NCBI GenBank assembly: GCA_029256725.1
Contig: JAQSXJ010000011.1
Location: forward strand, 1 to 51,601
Direction of reading: 5' to 3'
Source of the DNA: Anaerocolumna sp.
GTDB lineage: Bacteria > Bacillota > Clostridia > Lachnospirales > Lachnospiraceae
DNA: 51,601 nucleotides
A program made the translations under genes and the position numbers. A model generated the notes under the pieces. The model was not told the DNA's origin. It saw only the letters and a program-made list of their open reading frames with translations, and made no database searches. Below are positions 8,868 through 18,627 of this stretch, in pieces (positions within the stretch are counted from its first letter, which is position 1; every line of letters begins with the position of its first letter).

Positions 8868-8917
8868 ACCTTTTAAGTATTAAGAATATTTTAAATAAAA
8901 GAAGCGGGGGATAGACC

Positions 8918-9955
8918 TTGAAAAGGGTACTTGTTCTAACAACAGGCGGAACCATATTGAGTTTTATGACAGCAGAGGGATTAAGTCCTAGCAGAGAAGA
9001 TGTGTCGGGACTTCTCTATGAAAAACTGTTAAAGTTATCAGGTGAATATATTATAGATATTGAAGCAGTCTTTCATAAGGACAGCAGTAATATAGTGCCG
9101 GAGGACTGGTACATTGTGAAGGATTCCATACAAAAAAGTATCAGCAAATATGATGGTATCGTGATACTCCATGGTACGGACACCATGTCTTACAGTGCTG
9201 CGATGCTGTCTTATTTATTTGCAGGAGTAAGTAAACCCATTGTATTAACCGGCTCTCAGATACCTCTGTCTTATAAGGACAGTGATGGTGGTAAGAATCT
9301 TAGGGATGCAGTTATAGCAGCCGGTGATTCCAGATTAAAGGGTGTATTTGTAGTGTTCCATGATAAAGTAATAAATGGGACAAGGGCTTACAAGAGAAGT
9401 TCTCTCAATAGAGATGCTTATATCAGCTGTAATTATCCATATGTCGGAATAATAAAGGATAATAAATTGTTTATTACCCATGAATATACAGTAATGAAGG
9501 AATCTGAGAAAACCGAAGATGTTATAATATCGGATCGAATGAATAAGAAAATCCCTAAAATATTTGTGCTTAAAATGGTTCCGGGGATTGACTCTTCACT
9601 TATAGACTATATCATGCAAGGCGGATACCAGGGGGTTATCATTGAAGGTTATGGCCTTGGCGGTATGCCCGTGGATAATAAAGAATTAATGACAAAGATC
9701 GATCAGCTTGTGAGCAAGAAAATACCAGTAATTATGGCAACTCAGTGCGTCTACGACGGTGTAAATCTGGATACCTATGAGGTAGGTATGACAGCTAAGA
9801 AAAATGGTATTCTATCAGCTTTTGACATGACTACAGAAGCTGTTTATACAAAACTTATGTGGGCTATTGGCTGTACGGAATCCTATGAGGAATTGGTTAA
9901 ATTGCTGCAGGCTAATCTTTGCGGAGAGCTGGCTGTCAGATATCATACGGAATAA
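8918..9955 (+). CDS. ansA: L-asparaginase (cytoplasmic type)
   Basis: A protein of 345 residues that hydrolyses L-asparagine to aspartate and ammonia. Both catalytic threonine motifs are visible: LTTGGTI near residues 8-14 and LHGTDTM near 85-91, with the Lys of the SDGGKNLRDA helix. There is no signal peptide, so the enzyme is cytoplasmic. The start is a TTG codon after GCGGGGGA. A consensus promoter lies just upstream, and a small membrane protein gene follows 14 bp later, probably in the same transcript. Glutaminase side activity cannot be judged from sequence. Confidence 0.9.
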   Translation: MKRVLVLTTGGTILSFMTAEGLSPSREDVSGLLYEKLLKLSGEYIIDIEAVFHKDSSNIVPEDWYIVKDSIQKSISKYDGIVILHGTDTMSYSAAMLSYLFAGVSKPIVLTGSQIPLSYKDSDGGKNLRDAVIAAGDSRLKGVFVVFHDKVINGTRAYKRSSLNRDAYISCNYPYVGIIKDNKLFITHEYTVMKESEKTEDVIISDRMNKKIPKIFVLKMVPGIDSSLIDYIMQGGYQGVIIEGYGLGGMPVDNKELMTKIDQLVSKKIPVIMATQCVYDGVNLDTYEVGMTAKKNGILSAFDMTTEAVYTKLMWAIGCTESYEELVKLLQANLCGELAVRYHTE

Positions 9956-9969
9956 GGGGAGGAGAGGAT

Positions 9970-10311
9970 ATGCTATATAAGATTATTTATATTATGATAG
10001 TAACAGTATACAGTTTTTTACTGATATTTGCCTCCCTAAAAAGTTCCGGGGATAATGCTTCAAGCCTAACCAAGGAGAAGATACTTATGATAACAGGAAG
10101 TGTATTAACACTTCTGTCCTCTCTGGCAATACTTAAATTATATTTACCTTATGTAATCTTTTTAAGTTTAGGACTTATTCTAATACATATAACCTCTGTA
10201 TTAAATGGATTTAAACTCCATGGAAAGCTTAATTTATCTCATCATATTGTTAAATTTGTAATATCCGGGGTAATAATTTTCTTTTTTTGTTACATCAATT
10301 TATCACAATAA
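9970..10311 (+). CDS. Small integral membrane protein, unknown function
   Basis: A protein of 113 residues, almost entirely hydrophobic, with about four predicted transmembrane segments and an internal polar loop around SSGDNASSLTKEK. I recognise no family. ATG at 9970 is chosen because it follows GGGGAGGAGAGG; the longer frame from 9919 lies inside the asparaginase gene. The close spacing suggests cotranscription with asparaginase, but no functional link is evident. Confidence 0.7.
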   Translation: MLYKIIYIMIVTVYSFLLIFASLKSSGDNASSLTKEKILMITGSVLTLLSSLAILKLYLPYVIFLSLGLILIHITSVLNGFKLHGKLNLSHHIVKFVISGVIIFFFCYINLSQ

Positions 10312-10562
10312 GTTATCTTTTAATCTGCTAATAAATACTAATCAGTAAAAAAACACATAAAGCAATTTAACAAAATCAAATCATCAAATTGTATAGGCTA
10401 ATACAAAACTAAATCAAGTACCGGCCAAAAATATTTTAAAAGAAACTTAAAAGCAAGGGTTAAAAAAAATTCTCGTCCAATTTAATTTCTGATAAAATAT
10501 GGGATATCCTCGAAGTGCATGCAATAGAATAATGATAAGTACATCATAGGATGCTTTCCGAT

Positions 10563-11897
10563 ATGAAAAATCGTATTATAGGAATTGCTGCAGCGTTTAT
10601 TGTAATAATCGTATTTTCTGTAGCACAATATGAAAGCGTATTGCAGCAATTAACAGAAGATAGAGTTGTTTTAAAGGAAATAAATAGTCAAAACAGCAGC
10701 CAAAACAGCAAGAAGAATAAAACTGCAGATGGTGAGTTAAATGCTCGGGAAATTGAGAAAATCAAGCAGGAAAATCAAGGCGAAACTGATAAATCAGACA
10801 CGGATTCTGTAACCGAGGAAGAAGGCATAAAGAAGTCCAGTCTTACTGCCAAAGCTGCCGCACTGGTTGATGCCAGTAATGGCAGGGTTCTCTATGAAAA
10901 GAACGGTTATGAAGAGCTTCCCATGGCCAGTACCACAAAAATTATGACCTGTATCATAGCATTGGAAAATGCTAATCTGGATGATGTGGTAACTATTTCG
11001 AAATATGCTGCCAGTATGCCTGATGTGCAATTAAATGCCGCCGCCGGTGAAAAATTCTATCTCAGAGATTTATTGTATTCTCTGATGCTTGAATCCCATA
11101 ATGATGTTGCAGTAGCTATTGCGGAACATGTTGGCGGTTCAGTGGAATGTTTTGCTATGATGATGAATGCCAAAGCAAAAGAATTAGGTTGTGAGCATAC
11201 GAATTTCGTGACTCCCAATGGTTTAGACGCTGATGGACACTATACGACAGCTGTGGAGTTGTCTAGGATTGCAAGCTATGCCATAGAAAACGAGACCTTT
11301 GTTAAGATTATTAATACCCCCTCCTGGCAATTCTCAGAAATAAATAAAGGAAAAGGATTCTCAGTAAATAATAAAGACAGGTTTTTAACTATATATAATG
11401 GAGCTATTGGCATAAAAACCGGATTTACAGGAAAAGCTGGTTATTGTTTTGTAGGGGCAGTGCAAAGAAACGGGAAGACTTTTGTCTCCTCCGTATTAGG
11501 TTCCGGCTGGCCTCCCCATAAGAATTATAAATGGTCAGATACCAAATCTTTAATGGATTATGGAGTAAATAATTATGAAATGCAGCAGGTATTTTATGCT
11601 GATAAGCAATTCGACCCGGTTGTAGTAGTAAAGGGCAAAGAAAAATATGCCAATCTTTATTATGAAGGAGAGATATCACTTCTTATGCGAGAGGGAGAGA
11701 AGGTTAAGGTAGATTATTCACTGCCCTCCTTAATAAAAGCTCCCATTATGTGTGACACGGAAGTTGGTACCGCAAAGTATTATATTGGTAATGATCTGAT
11801 TGCCGAGATTCCTATACTAACGAAAAATACCGTTGAAGAAATTGATTTTACATATTGTATTGATAAGCTTTACAGCCTATGGCAATGCTTAAAATAA
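10563..11897 (+). CDS. D-alanyl-D-alanine carboxypeptidase, S11 family (DacF/PBP5-like)
   Basis: This penicillin-binding protein removes the terminal D-Ala of peptidoglycan pentapeptides at the outer membrane face. A single N-terminal hydrophobic segment (residues about 6-20) acts as signal or anchor. A polar linker rich in Gln, Asn and Lys follows. The serine peptidase core shows ASTTKIMT (Ser and Lys of SxxK), SHNDVA (SxN) and KTGFTGKAG (KTG). The length, 444 residues, includes a PBP5-like C-terminal beta domain, but no clear amphipathic tail anchor. ATG at 10551 is an alternative start; neither has an ideal ribosome binding site. It stands alone, with AT-rich sequence on both sides. Confidence 0.88.
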   Translation: MKNRIIGIAAAFIVIIVFSVAQYESVLQQLTEDRVVLKEINSQNSSQNSKKNKTADGELNAREIEKIKQENQGETDKSDTDSVTEEEGIKKSSLTAKAAALVDASNGRVLYEKNGYEELPMASTTKIMTCIIALENANLDDVVTISKYAASMPDVQLNAAAGEKFYLRDLLYSLMLESHNDVAVAIAEHVGGSVECFAMMMNAKAKELGCEHTNFVTPNGLDADGHYTTAVELSRIASYAIENETFVKIINTPSWQFSEINKGKGFSVNNKDRFLTIYNGAIGIKTGFTGKAGYCFVGAVQRNGKTFVSSVLGSGWPPHKNYKWSDTKSLMDYGVNNYEMQQVFYADKQFDPVVVVKGKEKYANLYYEGEISLLMREGEKVKVDYSLPSLIKAPIMCDTEVGTAKYYIGNDLIAEIPILTKNTVEEIDFTYCIDKLYSLWQCLK

Positions 11898-11957
11898 TAC
11901 TATTTATTACCATTTCTAATACTTTGTCAAAAATATTTCATTTTTCTGACGAATTTC

Positions 11958-11984
11958 TGAAACTTTTTCTACTTTTGCTTCGTC
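11958..11984 (+). promoter_or_regulatory. Possible ECF-sigma (envelope stress) promoter
   Basis: TGAAAC at 11958-11963 and CGTC at 11981-11984, 17 bp apart, resemble SigM/SigW/SigX-type promoters. It lies 35 bp ahead of the small membrane protein gene. No transcript data. Confidence 0.35.
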
Positions 11985-12018
11985 TAATATACATAGGAAA
12001 GCAAAAGGGGGAATTCGT

Positions 12019-12348
12019 GTGAAAAAGCAAAAAGACTTTTTTCAACATCCTGATTTGTACGTGTGCCAAGACACTCAGATGGAAGTTTTAATGAAAAGGC
12101 AAATTATGGCTCAAAAAGCCTGTAAATATCATACCTTAAAAATTGGCTTTCTCTATGCTGTGTTGTCATTGTTATTTTTTGTATGGGAATTGTATTATAT
12201 TTTTATCGGAAGTGAAAAAGTAGGACTTATGCTTATACCTTTCGTTGGTTTATTTGTTTGCCTGGTGAGGGGAATTACATTGATGTTAAAGGACAGACAA
12301 CGTGTTCTTGAATACAGTTCAAAGAGTAATACCATTCCTGAATACTGA
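12019..12348 (+). CDS. Small two-TM membrane protein, unknown
   Basis: A protein of 109 residues with a basic, polar N-terminal half, then two hydrophobic segments (about residues 42-63 and 70-88) and a polar tail. No family is recognised. The start is GTG at 12019, 8 nt after AAAAGGGGG. It sits between a cell-wall carboxypeptidase and a helicase gene with its own promoters. A possible ECF-type promoter upstream hints at an envelope role, which is only an inference. Confidence 0.65.
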   Translation: MKKQKDFFQHPDLYVCQDTQMEVLMKRQIMAQKACKYHTLKIGFLYAVLSLLFFVWELYYIFIGSEKVGLMLIPFVGLFVCLVRGITLMLKDRQRVLEYSSKSNTIPEY

Positions 12349-12416
12349 ACCGAATCCTTTTAATGGAAAATAAAGCTCTTTTTTCAGTTTTTTCTTTGAA
12401 TTTCAGCGGATAATAC

Positions 12417-12446
12417 TTAACAAAGTATTTTGTTATGTGTTATAAT
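12417..12446 (+). promoter_or_regulatory. Sigma-A promoter of the SNF2 helicase gene
   Basis: TTAACA, 18 bp, then TATAAT, 38 bp ahead of the ATG. Confidence 0.55.
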
Positions 12447-12484
12447 ATAGGGATGCTAAGAATGGACAGAAGAAGGAGTCTGAA

Positions 12485-15400
12485 ATGATACGGTTATCCA
12501 GAATGGGAATCAGAAATTTGGCTGCCAGCGAAACAGTATATGCAAGAGGCTTGCAGGACTATAAACAGAACTGCATTGTGAACGCGACCTGGTCGGCCCA
12601 TAAAAATCAATATCGTATTACTGTTAAGGATACCTTTGAATATCAGGTTGTAATCCAGGTTTTCGAGGACGGATCCTTTGATAATAAATGTAATTGTCCG
12701 GAACACATAAAGGATAACGGGGCTTGCCGCCATGTGGTCGCTGCCCTGTTTTTCGTGCTCAATTATGTGGAACGTTCCTTAATGGAGGAACCGGAAAGTC
12801 CGGAAGAGAAACTAGTATACCAGATACTTGGGTATTTCAACAATCAGGAAGATGCTATAACAAAAGGCGAAACATTTCATATTAAGCCGACATTATCAAT
12901 TCCGAATATTATAAGAAGTGACATGAATGCTGCCATGTTATCTCTTCGAGTGGGAAATCATCATTACTACAAAGTACAGACAGTAAAGAAATTCCTGTCT
13001 GATATGTATAACAAAGAAGCAATTGTTATTGGGAAGGAATTTAAGTTTTTACCCGGTGAAAGTAAATTTGACAAGCAGTCACAGAAGATACTGGATTATA
13101 TAATGGAAATCTATGAAATTCAGGAAGGAATTGATAAGTTATTCTACTCCAGACTGTTTTCAAAAACCAATGTCATGCTGACCAAAAATATGCTTCTAAG
13201 GCTCTTAAATCTTATGGAGGGAATGGAATTTACTCTGGATCTATATGGTAAGATTTATGAGGATGTAATGTTTACTCAGGACAATCCTACCCTGAACTAC
13301 GATTTATCCCTGATAGAAGACGGGATTGTCATGGATTATGCAGAAGGCAGTGGTGTAATACCGGTGATGCAGTCTGGAGAGTTGTTATTTTTTAAGGACT
13401 TCCTCTATAAACCCAGCAAGCGATTCTTGAATAACTATCTGCCCTTTTACAACAACCTTGGTGTAAATAAGGAACCTTTGATGTTTAAGGGACAGAATAA
13501 GAATAAATTCTTAGAGTCTGTTTTACCTCGTATTACTGAGACCTTGAAACTAAATGTGCCAAAAGAAATCAAAGACCGTTTTATCGTAGCGGATTTAGAG
13601 CCTGTTGTCTATTTGGATAGAAATAAGAATAATGTACACGCGGAACTTAAATTCCGATATGGCACCTATGAATTCAATGCCTTTGATAATGCACCTATTG
13701 ACAATTTTATTATTGTAAGACAGCCGGCAAAAGAGGAAAATTGTATTGAGTTTCTGGAGAAGCTGGGATTTCAGCCAAAACAGCATGGTTTTGTCATGAG
13801 AAATGATGATGAAATCTATCAGTTTTTAACTAGTTCTATTAAAGAGCTGGCAGAATTCTGTGAATTATATTATTCCGAAACGTTTAAAAAGATTGGCATT
13901 AAGACTCCAGGTAACATGAAGGCTGGTTTAAGAGTAAGTAATGGTTTAAATCTTCTTGAAATGGATCTGAACTATGATGAAATTCCTGGCGAAGAATTAA
14001 AGGACATGTTCCGATCCTTCCGTTTAAAGAAGAAATATTACCGGTTAAAAGACGGAAGCTTTATCAATCTTGAGGACGAAAATATCGCTGGTATCTGGGA
14101 GATACTTAATAACCTTGGCGTTGCAGGTGATATGAACGGTGAGACCGTTAATCTTCCAAAGAGTTCTGCTATCTACCTGAATAATGTACTAAGTACCAGT
14201 AAATATCAAGTAGTTAAGTCAGATAGTTTTAATCGTCTGGTTGAAGCGATTATTAATCCGAACAGTATAGAATACGAAATACCAGAGGGAATACAAGCAG
14301 AGCTTAGAAGCTATCAGGTTATCGGTTATAAATGGCTTAGAACTTTATCAAACAATCAGCTTGGGGGAATATTAGCAGACGATATGGGGCTTGGTAAAAC
14401 CCTGCAGACCATTGTATTTATCGCAGCGATCAAGGAAATTGAACCTGAAAAGAAATTCCTCATAGTATGCCCCTCCTCCTTAACCTATAACTGGCAGGAT
14501 GAAATAGAAAATTTTGCTCCGATGCTGCGAACTACAGTAGTAACCGGTAATCCCAAGGAAAGACAGGAAATGATTGAAAATAATGAAGAGACGGATGTAC
14601 TTATAACCTCTTATCCCCTAATCCGCAGGGACATTAGCTTTTATCAAAAACACTGTTTTCATACAGTATTTATCGATGAGGCCCAGTACATTAAAAATGC
14701 TGATTCTCTAAATGCTAAATCTGTTAAATTATTAGAAGCAGAACATCGATTTGCCTTAACGGGTACCCCTATTGAGAATTCCTTGTCTGAGCTGTGGTCA
14801 ATCTTTGATTTTATTATGCCGGATTACTTATTCCATCACGCAAGATTTGTGAATCAATATGAGAAACCAATTATGCGAGAAGAAGAGGGAGTATTAGAGG
14901 ATCTAAATAAAAGAATACTTCCCTTTATCCTAAGACGTATGAAGAAGGATGTACTTCTGGAACTACCAGATAAAGTGGAAACCAAGATGCTTACGGATAT
15001 GATGGATGAGCAGAAGAAAATCTATATGGCCTATGTTGAGAATGCCAAGAACGAGATTAATTTGGAAATACAGGAAAAAGGTTTGCAAAAGAGTAAGCTC
15101 AAAATTCTTGCAGCTCTTACCCGTCTGCGCCAGATCTGCTGTCATCCCGGCACCTTTATTGAGAATTATTCCGGTGGAAGCGGAAAACTGGAGCTGCTGA
15201 TGGAAATTATCACGGACTGCCTGGCTAACGGTCACCGAATCCTGGTATTCTCACAGTTTACATCTATGTTATCCCTCATAGAAAATGAACTTGAGAAGAG
15301 TAATATCAGGAGTTTTTACCTGGAGGGTTCAACGAAGGTGAAAGAGCGTAATGAATTTGTTAAACGCTTTAATCAAGGTGAAGGCGAAGTGTTCCTGATA

Positions 15401-15688
15401 TCTTTAAAGGCGGGTGGTACCGGACTTAACTTAACCGGAGCAGATACCGTTATTCATTATGATCCTTGGTGGAATCCGGCAGTGGAAGACCAGGCCACTG
15501 ACAGAGCCTACCGAATTGGCCAGGTAAACTCGGTTCATGTAATTAAATTGATTACAAAAGGTACCATAGAAGAGAAGATATATAAGCTTCAGCTGAAGAA
15601 GAAGAACCTGTCTGATTCTGTAATTCAATCACAGGAAGTATTTATTAATGCTCTCACGAAAGAAGAGCTGGAGGATATTTTCAGTTAA
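12485..15688 (+). CDS. SWIM-SNF2 family DEAD-like helicase
   Basis: A protein of 1067 residues. The N-terminal SWIM zinc finger shows CNCPEH then CRH (residues about 69-83). A long SNF2-associated region follows. The SNF2 ATPase core has ADDMGLGKTLQT (Walker A, near 632) and DEAQYIKN (Walker B, near 731), then the C-terminal helicase half with LKAGGTGLNL and the DRAYRIGQ motif. Such proteins translocate on double-stranded DNA and are common in clostridia; their cellular job is poorly known. Ribosome binding site AGAAGGAG. It has its own promoter and ends at a bidirectional terminator. No restriction or phage-defence genes are adjacent, so a defence role is not supported. Confidence 0.9.
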   Translation: MIRLSRMGIRNLAASETVYARGLQDYKQNCIVNATWSAHKNQYRITVKDTFEYQVVIQVFEDGSFDNKCNCPEHIKDNGACRHVVAALFFVLNYVERSLMEEPESPEEKLVYQILGYFNNQEDAITKGETFHIKPTLSIPNIIRSDMNAAMLSLRVGNHHYYKVQTVKKFLSDMYNKEAIVIGKEFKFLPGESKFDKQSQKILDYIMEIYEIQEGIDKLFYSRLFSKTNVMLTKNMLLRLLNLMEGMEFTLDLYGKIYEDVMFTQDNPTLNYDLSLIEDGIVMDYAEGSGVIPVMQSGELLFFKDFLYKPSKRFLNNYLPFYNNLGVNKEPLMFKGQNKNKFLESVLPRITETLKLNVPKEIKDRFIVADLEPVVYLDRNKNNVHAELKFRYGTYEFNAFDNAPIDNFIIVRQPAKEENCIEFLEKLGFQPKQHGFVMRNDDEIYQFLTSSIKELAEFCELYYSETFKKIGIKTPGNMKAGLRVSNGLNLLEMDLNYDEIPGEELKDMFRSFRLKKKYYRLKDGSFINLEDENIAGIWEILNNLGVAGDMNGETVNLPKSSAIYLNNVLSTSKYQVVKSDSFNRLVEAIINPNSIEYEIPEGIQAELRSYQVIGYKWLRTLSNNQLGGILADDMGLGKTLQTIVFIAAIKEIEPEKKFLIVCPSSLTYNWQDEIENFAPMLRTTVVTGNPKERQEMIENNEETDVLITSYPLIRRDISFYQKHCFHTVFIDEAQYIKNADSLNAKSVKLLEAEHRFALTGTPIENSLSELWSIFDFIMPDYLFHHARFVNQYEKPIMREEEGVLEDLNKRILPFILRRMKKDVLLELPDKVETKMLTDMMDEQKKIYMAYVENAKNEINLEIQEKGLQKSKLKILAALTRLRQICCHPGTFIENYSGGSGKLELLMEIITDCLANGHRILVFSQFTSMLSLIENELEKSNIRSFYLEGSTKVKERNEFVKRFNQGEGEVFLISLKAGGTGLNLTGADTVIHYDPWWNPAVEDQATDRAYRIGQVNSVHVIKLITKGTIEEKIYKLQLKKKNLSDSVIQSQEVFINALTKEELEDIFS

Positions 15689-15737
15689 TAATACCAAGAT
15701 AATAAAAATAGAAAATTCAATTTTAATTATTATAATT

Positions 15738-15790
15738 AAAAAGAAGAGGCTATAGCAAGTTTTACATACTTGTTATAGCCTCTTCTTTTT
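15738..15790. terminator. Strong bidirectional terminator
   Basis: A 23-bp stem with one G-U pair (AAAAAGAAGAGGCTATAG arm and its complement) around a 7-nt loop, flanked by A and T runs. It serves the convergent helicase and zinc-ribbon genes. Confidence 0.92.
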
Positions 15791-15865
15791 AACCAGTAAC
15801 TATGATAAATTTAATACCATTTCTCAGTCTCATATCTATAAGCTGACAGATACTCAATTAACGTC

Positions 15866-16855
15866 TTATTCTTCGTTAACACCTTCATCATAATGGTCAT
15901 TATAGTATTCTTCCATTAATCTGTCTAAATACTTATCATCCATTTCTCCAAACTGTTTCACAACAAGAGTTTTCATTTTCTCAAGTTTCTGAAGGAACTG
16001 AACTTCTGCAGCGGCAGAACTGTTAGCAAAGCTATCAACCATTTCTTCTGTAACATTGGAATCTAACCAGTCAATAATTGCATCTGTTAAGGTGTTTTCT
16101 TCGCTGATTTCTTTTTCTACCTTTTTGCTCTTGCTATAGGTGGTTATACCGATAATAAAGAAAGCAATAAATACCGCACTCATAACCAGGTAAGACAGCA
16201 GTCCGGATATTATTGTGATTACACCAAGAGCATTTAATACAACACCAACCAGACCAAGAACAGAAACTACCAGGAAAGTAACAGCAGAAGAGCTTAAGTC
16301 TCTATATTGTTCTTCCTTTTTAACATAAGTAGCGGATTCTGCAACGGCAGGTCGTGCACTTTCAAAAATCCCCTGAACTTCCTCTTGTGCAAACAGTTCT
16401 TCCGGTATATCCTCCTCTGAGTCTTCTGTGTCATCATAAGCAACATCAGACCCATCGCCAGAAATATCGCTGTAATCAGATTCACTTTCGCTTATTTCAG
16501 AAGAAGCATCAACATCTGAATCTTCCTTCATGTCTTTCATTGCAGCGGCTTTTAATGTTTTTTCGGCTTCAACAGCATAGAAAGCATCATACAATTTCTT
16601 GACCTGTTTCTGATCCTTTTTAAGAATCATTATAGCATAGGAATCCTCTTCCTCTTTGTATTGATAGGAAGCATTTTTAATATTGGAGTATTCCAGAAAC
16701 TGAATAAATTTCTTTGCAAAGGATTCCTTTTTCGTATCCAGGAATTCTATGGTTTCTTCTGTCTCCTCAAGGCTGTCAACAAGTGGCACACCACAGGTAT
16801 TGCAGGTGGTGAAGCCGTCAATATATTCTGATTTACATTCAGGACACCAGGGCAT
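15866..16855 (-). CDS. Zinc-ribbon, acidic-linker membrane protein, unknown
   Basis: A protein of 329 residues. It starts with a zinc ribbon (CPEC near residue 4, CNTC near 18), followed by a ferredoxin-like segment (about 35-100). A very acidic Ser/Asp/Glu stretch (about 110-165) precedes two transmembrane helices (about 191-240), and a soluble helical tail follows. I do not recognise a named family; the front part resembles DUF2007-type domains. It begins 27 bp after tyrS on the same strand with GGAGG, so it is probably cotranscribed with tyrS. The zinc ribbon should face the cytoplasm. Confidence 0.75.
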   Translation of the reverse strand: MPWCPECKSEYIDGFTTCNTCGVPLVDSLEETEETIEFLDTKKESFAKKFIQFLEYSNIKNASYQYKEEEDSYAIMILKKDQKQVKKLYDAFYAVEAEKTLKAAAMKDMKEDSDVDASSEISESESDYSDISGDGSDVAYDDTEDSEEDIPEELFAQEEVQGIFESARPAVAESATYVKKEEQYRDLSSSAVTFLVVSVLGLVGVVLNALGVITIISGLLSYLVMSAVFIAFFIIGITTYSKSKKVEKEISEENTLTDAIIDWLDSNVTEEMVDSFANSSAAAEVQFLQKLEKMKTLVVKQFGEMDDKYLDRLMEEYYNDHYDEGVNEE

Positions 16856-16882
16856 AGACGTTACCTCCTAAGGGATAGATTT

Positions 16883-18118
16883 TTATGCTTCTATTTTAAA
16901 TGCATGATAAGCTTTTTTACCTTTTCTGATAAGCAGCATTCCATCGGAATCAAGATCGTTTGCAGTAAATACTCTGTCAAATTCAATTACTTTTTCATCA
17001 TTAACGGTTACGCCGCCTTGCTGAATATTTCTTCTTGCATCTGATCTGGAGGAGGCTAATTTACCGTCTACCATAAGAGTGATCAAATCAATACCCTGGG
17101 TAAATTGTTCTTCTTTATAGAAGGTTGTAGGGATATCATCTGATTTTAAACCACCGCCGAACAATGCTTTGGAGGCTTCTCTGGCTTTGATAGCTTCCTC
17201 TTCGCCATGAACCAATTGGGTGATTTCATAAGCAAGAACATCTTTTGCATGGTTGATTTCTGCATCTTTAAGTGCACCAAGGCGTCTTACTTCATCCATA
17301 GGTAGGAAAGTAAGAAGTCCTAAGCATTCCTCGACCTTTACATCCTCAATGTTTCTCCAATATTGATAGAATTCATAAGGAGTAGTCTTAGCAGGATCTA
17401 ACCAAACAGCACCTTTCATGGTTTTACCCATTTTAATACCTTCGCTGGTGGTTAAGAGTTTGAAGGTAAGACCGAAAGCAGGCTTTTGTTCTTTTCTGCG
17501 GATTAAGTCAACACCGCCTAAGATATTGGACCACTGATCATTACCGCCAAGCTGAAGAGTACAGTTATACATCTGATTGAGCTTTAAGAAGTCATAAGAC
17601 TGCATAATCATGTAGTTGAATTCGAAGAAAGTAAGACCTTTCTCCATTCTCTGCTTGTAGCATTCAGCTGTAAGCATCTTATTAACAGAGAAATGTACAC
17701 CAACTTCTCTTAAGAATTCTACATAGTTCAGATTCAACAGCCAGTCCGCATTATTTGCAAGAATAGCATTGTCATTATCAAAATCAATAAATTTTGAAAG
17801 CTGTTTATAGAAGCAATCCGCATTATGCTGAATGGTTTCCTTGGTCATGATGGAACGCATATCGGATTTGCCGGAAGGATCACCGATCATAGTGGTTCCG
17901 CCGCCTAATAAAGCAATAGGTTTGTGACCGGCACGCTGCATATGCATCATAGCCACTACGGTTAAAAAGTGTCCTGCTGTTAAACTGTCTGCCGTTGCAT
18001 CAAAGCCTATATAAAAGGTTACTTTTTCCTTCCCTAATAATTCTCTTATTTCTTGTTCATGGGTAGTTTGTTCGATAAACCCACGCTCCAATAAAATATC
18101 ATAAACATTCTCTGACAT
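16883..18118 (-). CDS. tyrS: Tyrosyl-tRNA synthetase
   Basis: A class I aminoacyl-tRNA synthetase of 411 residues that charges tRNA-Tyr. It has the HIGH-type motif in TAGHFLTVV (near residue 47), the tyrosine-binding YIGFDAT and YDFLKLN regions and [14 protein letters not shown]. The KMSKS loop reads IKMGKTMKG (near 231), and a C-terminal S4 RNA-binding domain starts near residue 345 ([16 protein letters not shown]). Length is normal. A sigma-A promoter lies close upstream. I looked for a T-box leader and found none (no AGGGTGG-type antiterminator), so it does not appear to be regulated in that way. Confidence 0.96.
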   Translation of the reverse strand: MSENVYDILLERGFIEQTTHEQEIRELLGKEKVTFYIGFDATADSLTAGHFLTVVAMMHMQRAGHKPIALLGGGTTMIGDPSGKSDMRSIMTKETIQHNADCFYKQLSKFIDFDNDNAILANNADWLLNLNYVEFLREVGVHFSVNKMLTAECYKQRMEKGLTFFEFNYMIMQSYDFLKLNQMYNCTLQLGGNDQWSNILGGVDLIRRKEQKPAFGLTFKLLTTSEGIKMGKTMKGAVWLDPAKTTPYEFYQYWRNIEDVKVEECLGLLTFLPMDEVRRLGALKDAEINHAKDVLAYEITQLVHGEEEAIKAREASKALFGGGLKSDDIPTTFYKEEQFTQGIDLITLMVDGKLASSRSDARRNIQQGGVTVNDEKVIEFDRVFTANDLDSDGMLLIRKGKKAYHAFKIEA

Positions 18119-18150
18119 TTTATATATTCCTCCTTTAAGTAGTTAGAAAC

Positions 18151-18179
18151 ATTATATATGAAAAGAAGAAGATTTTCAA
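18151..18179 (-). promoter_or_regulatory. Sigma-A promoter of tyrS
   Basis: On the minus strand TTGAAA (18179-18174), 17 bp, TATAAT (18156-18151). The short leader contains AAAGGAGG before the ATG. Confidence 0.7.
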
Positions 18180-18396
18180 TTGTTTCAAGGCTTGTATTAA
18201 GATAAATTCACAAATTGCCTTAAAATTATTCTATGAATTGTCTATATATGCAGCGTGTTTTCTTTTTTAAAAGACGAGGAAATAATAAGTTAAACCAAGT
18301 TTTTAACCTCTTCCAGTTATATAAACATCCTTAATCATAATTTTTATATTTGTGAGAAGAAAAAGCTGAATATCAGTATTTAAAGCATATTATGTA

Positions 18397-18424
18397 TTGA
18401 CTTTACGGGTGAATTTGTTATAGT
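18397..18424 (+). promoter_or_regulatory. Putative promoter of the GH43 gene
   Basis: TTGACT, 16 bp, TATAGT, about 200 bp ahead of the ATG at 18628. Between it and the gene, TTGAAAGCGCAATTG at 18493-18507 resembles a CcpA cre site with two mismatches. The short hairpin GCGCCAAGGCGC (18602-18613) stands just before the ribosome binding site. The rest of the 18119-18627 gap shows nothing else. Confidence 0.45.
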
Positions 18425-18627
18425 TTATTTATATGTAAAGTATTTTAGACATAACAGCTTTTGTTTGAAACCTAACAATCAACAGCCGTATATTGAAAGC
18501 GCAATTGCTATAGAGGAAACTTTTGATAAAAGCCCCTTTGCAATTACACATTAGGAATATCAAATAATGTATATTCAGAAAAGAAGATTACTTATTTTAA
18601 TGCGCCAAGGCGCGAAGGGAGGATAAA

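Noticed and set aside
12485..15688. SNF2 helicase as part of a phage-defence system
   Set aside because: No methylase, nuclease or other defence gene is adjacent; flanks are housekeeping genes with separate promoters and terminators.
18119..18627. T-box leader upstream of tyrS
   Set aside because: No specifier loop or AGGGTGG-type antiterminator on the minus strand; the promoter lies only about 35 bp before the start.
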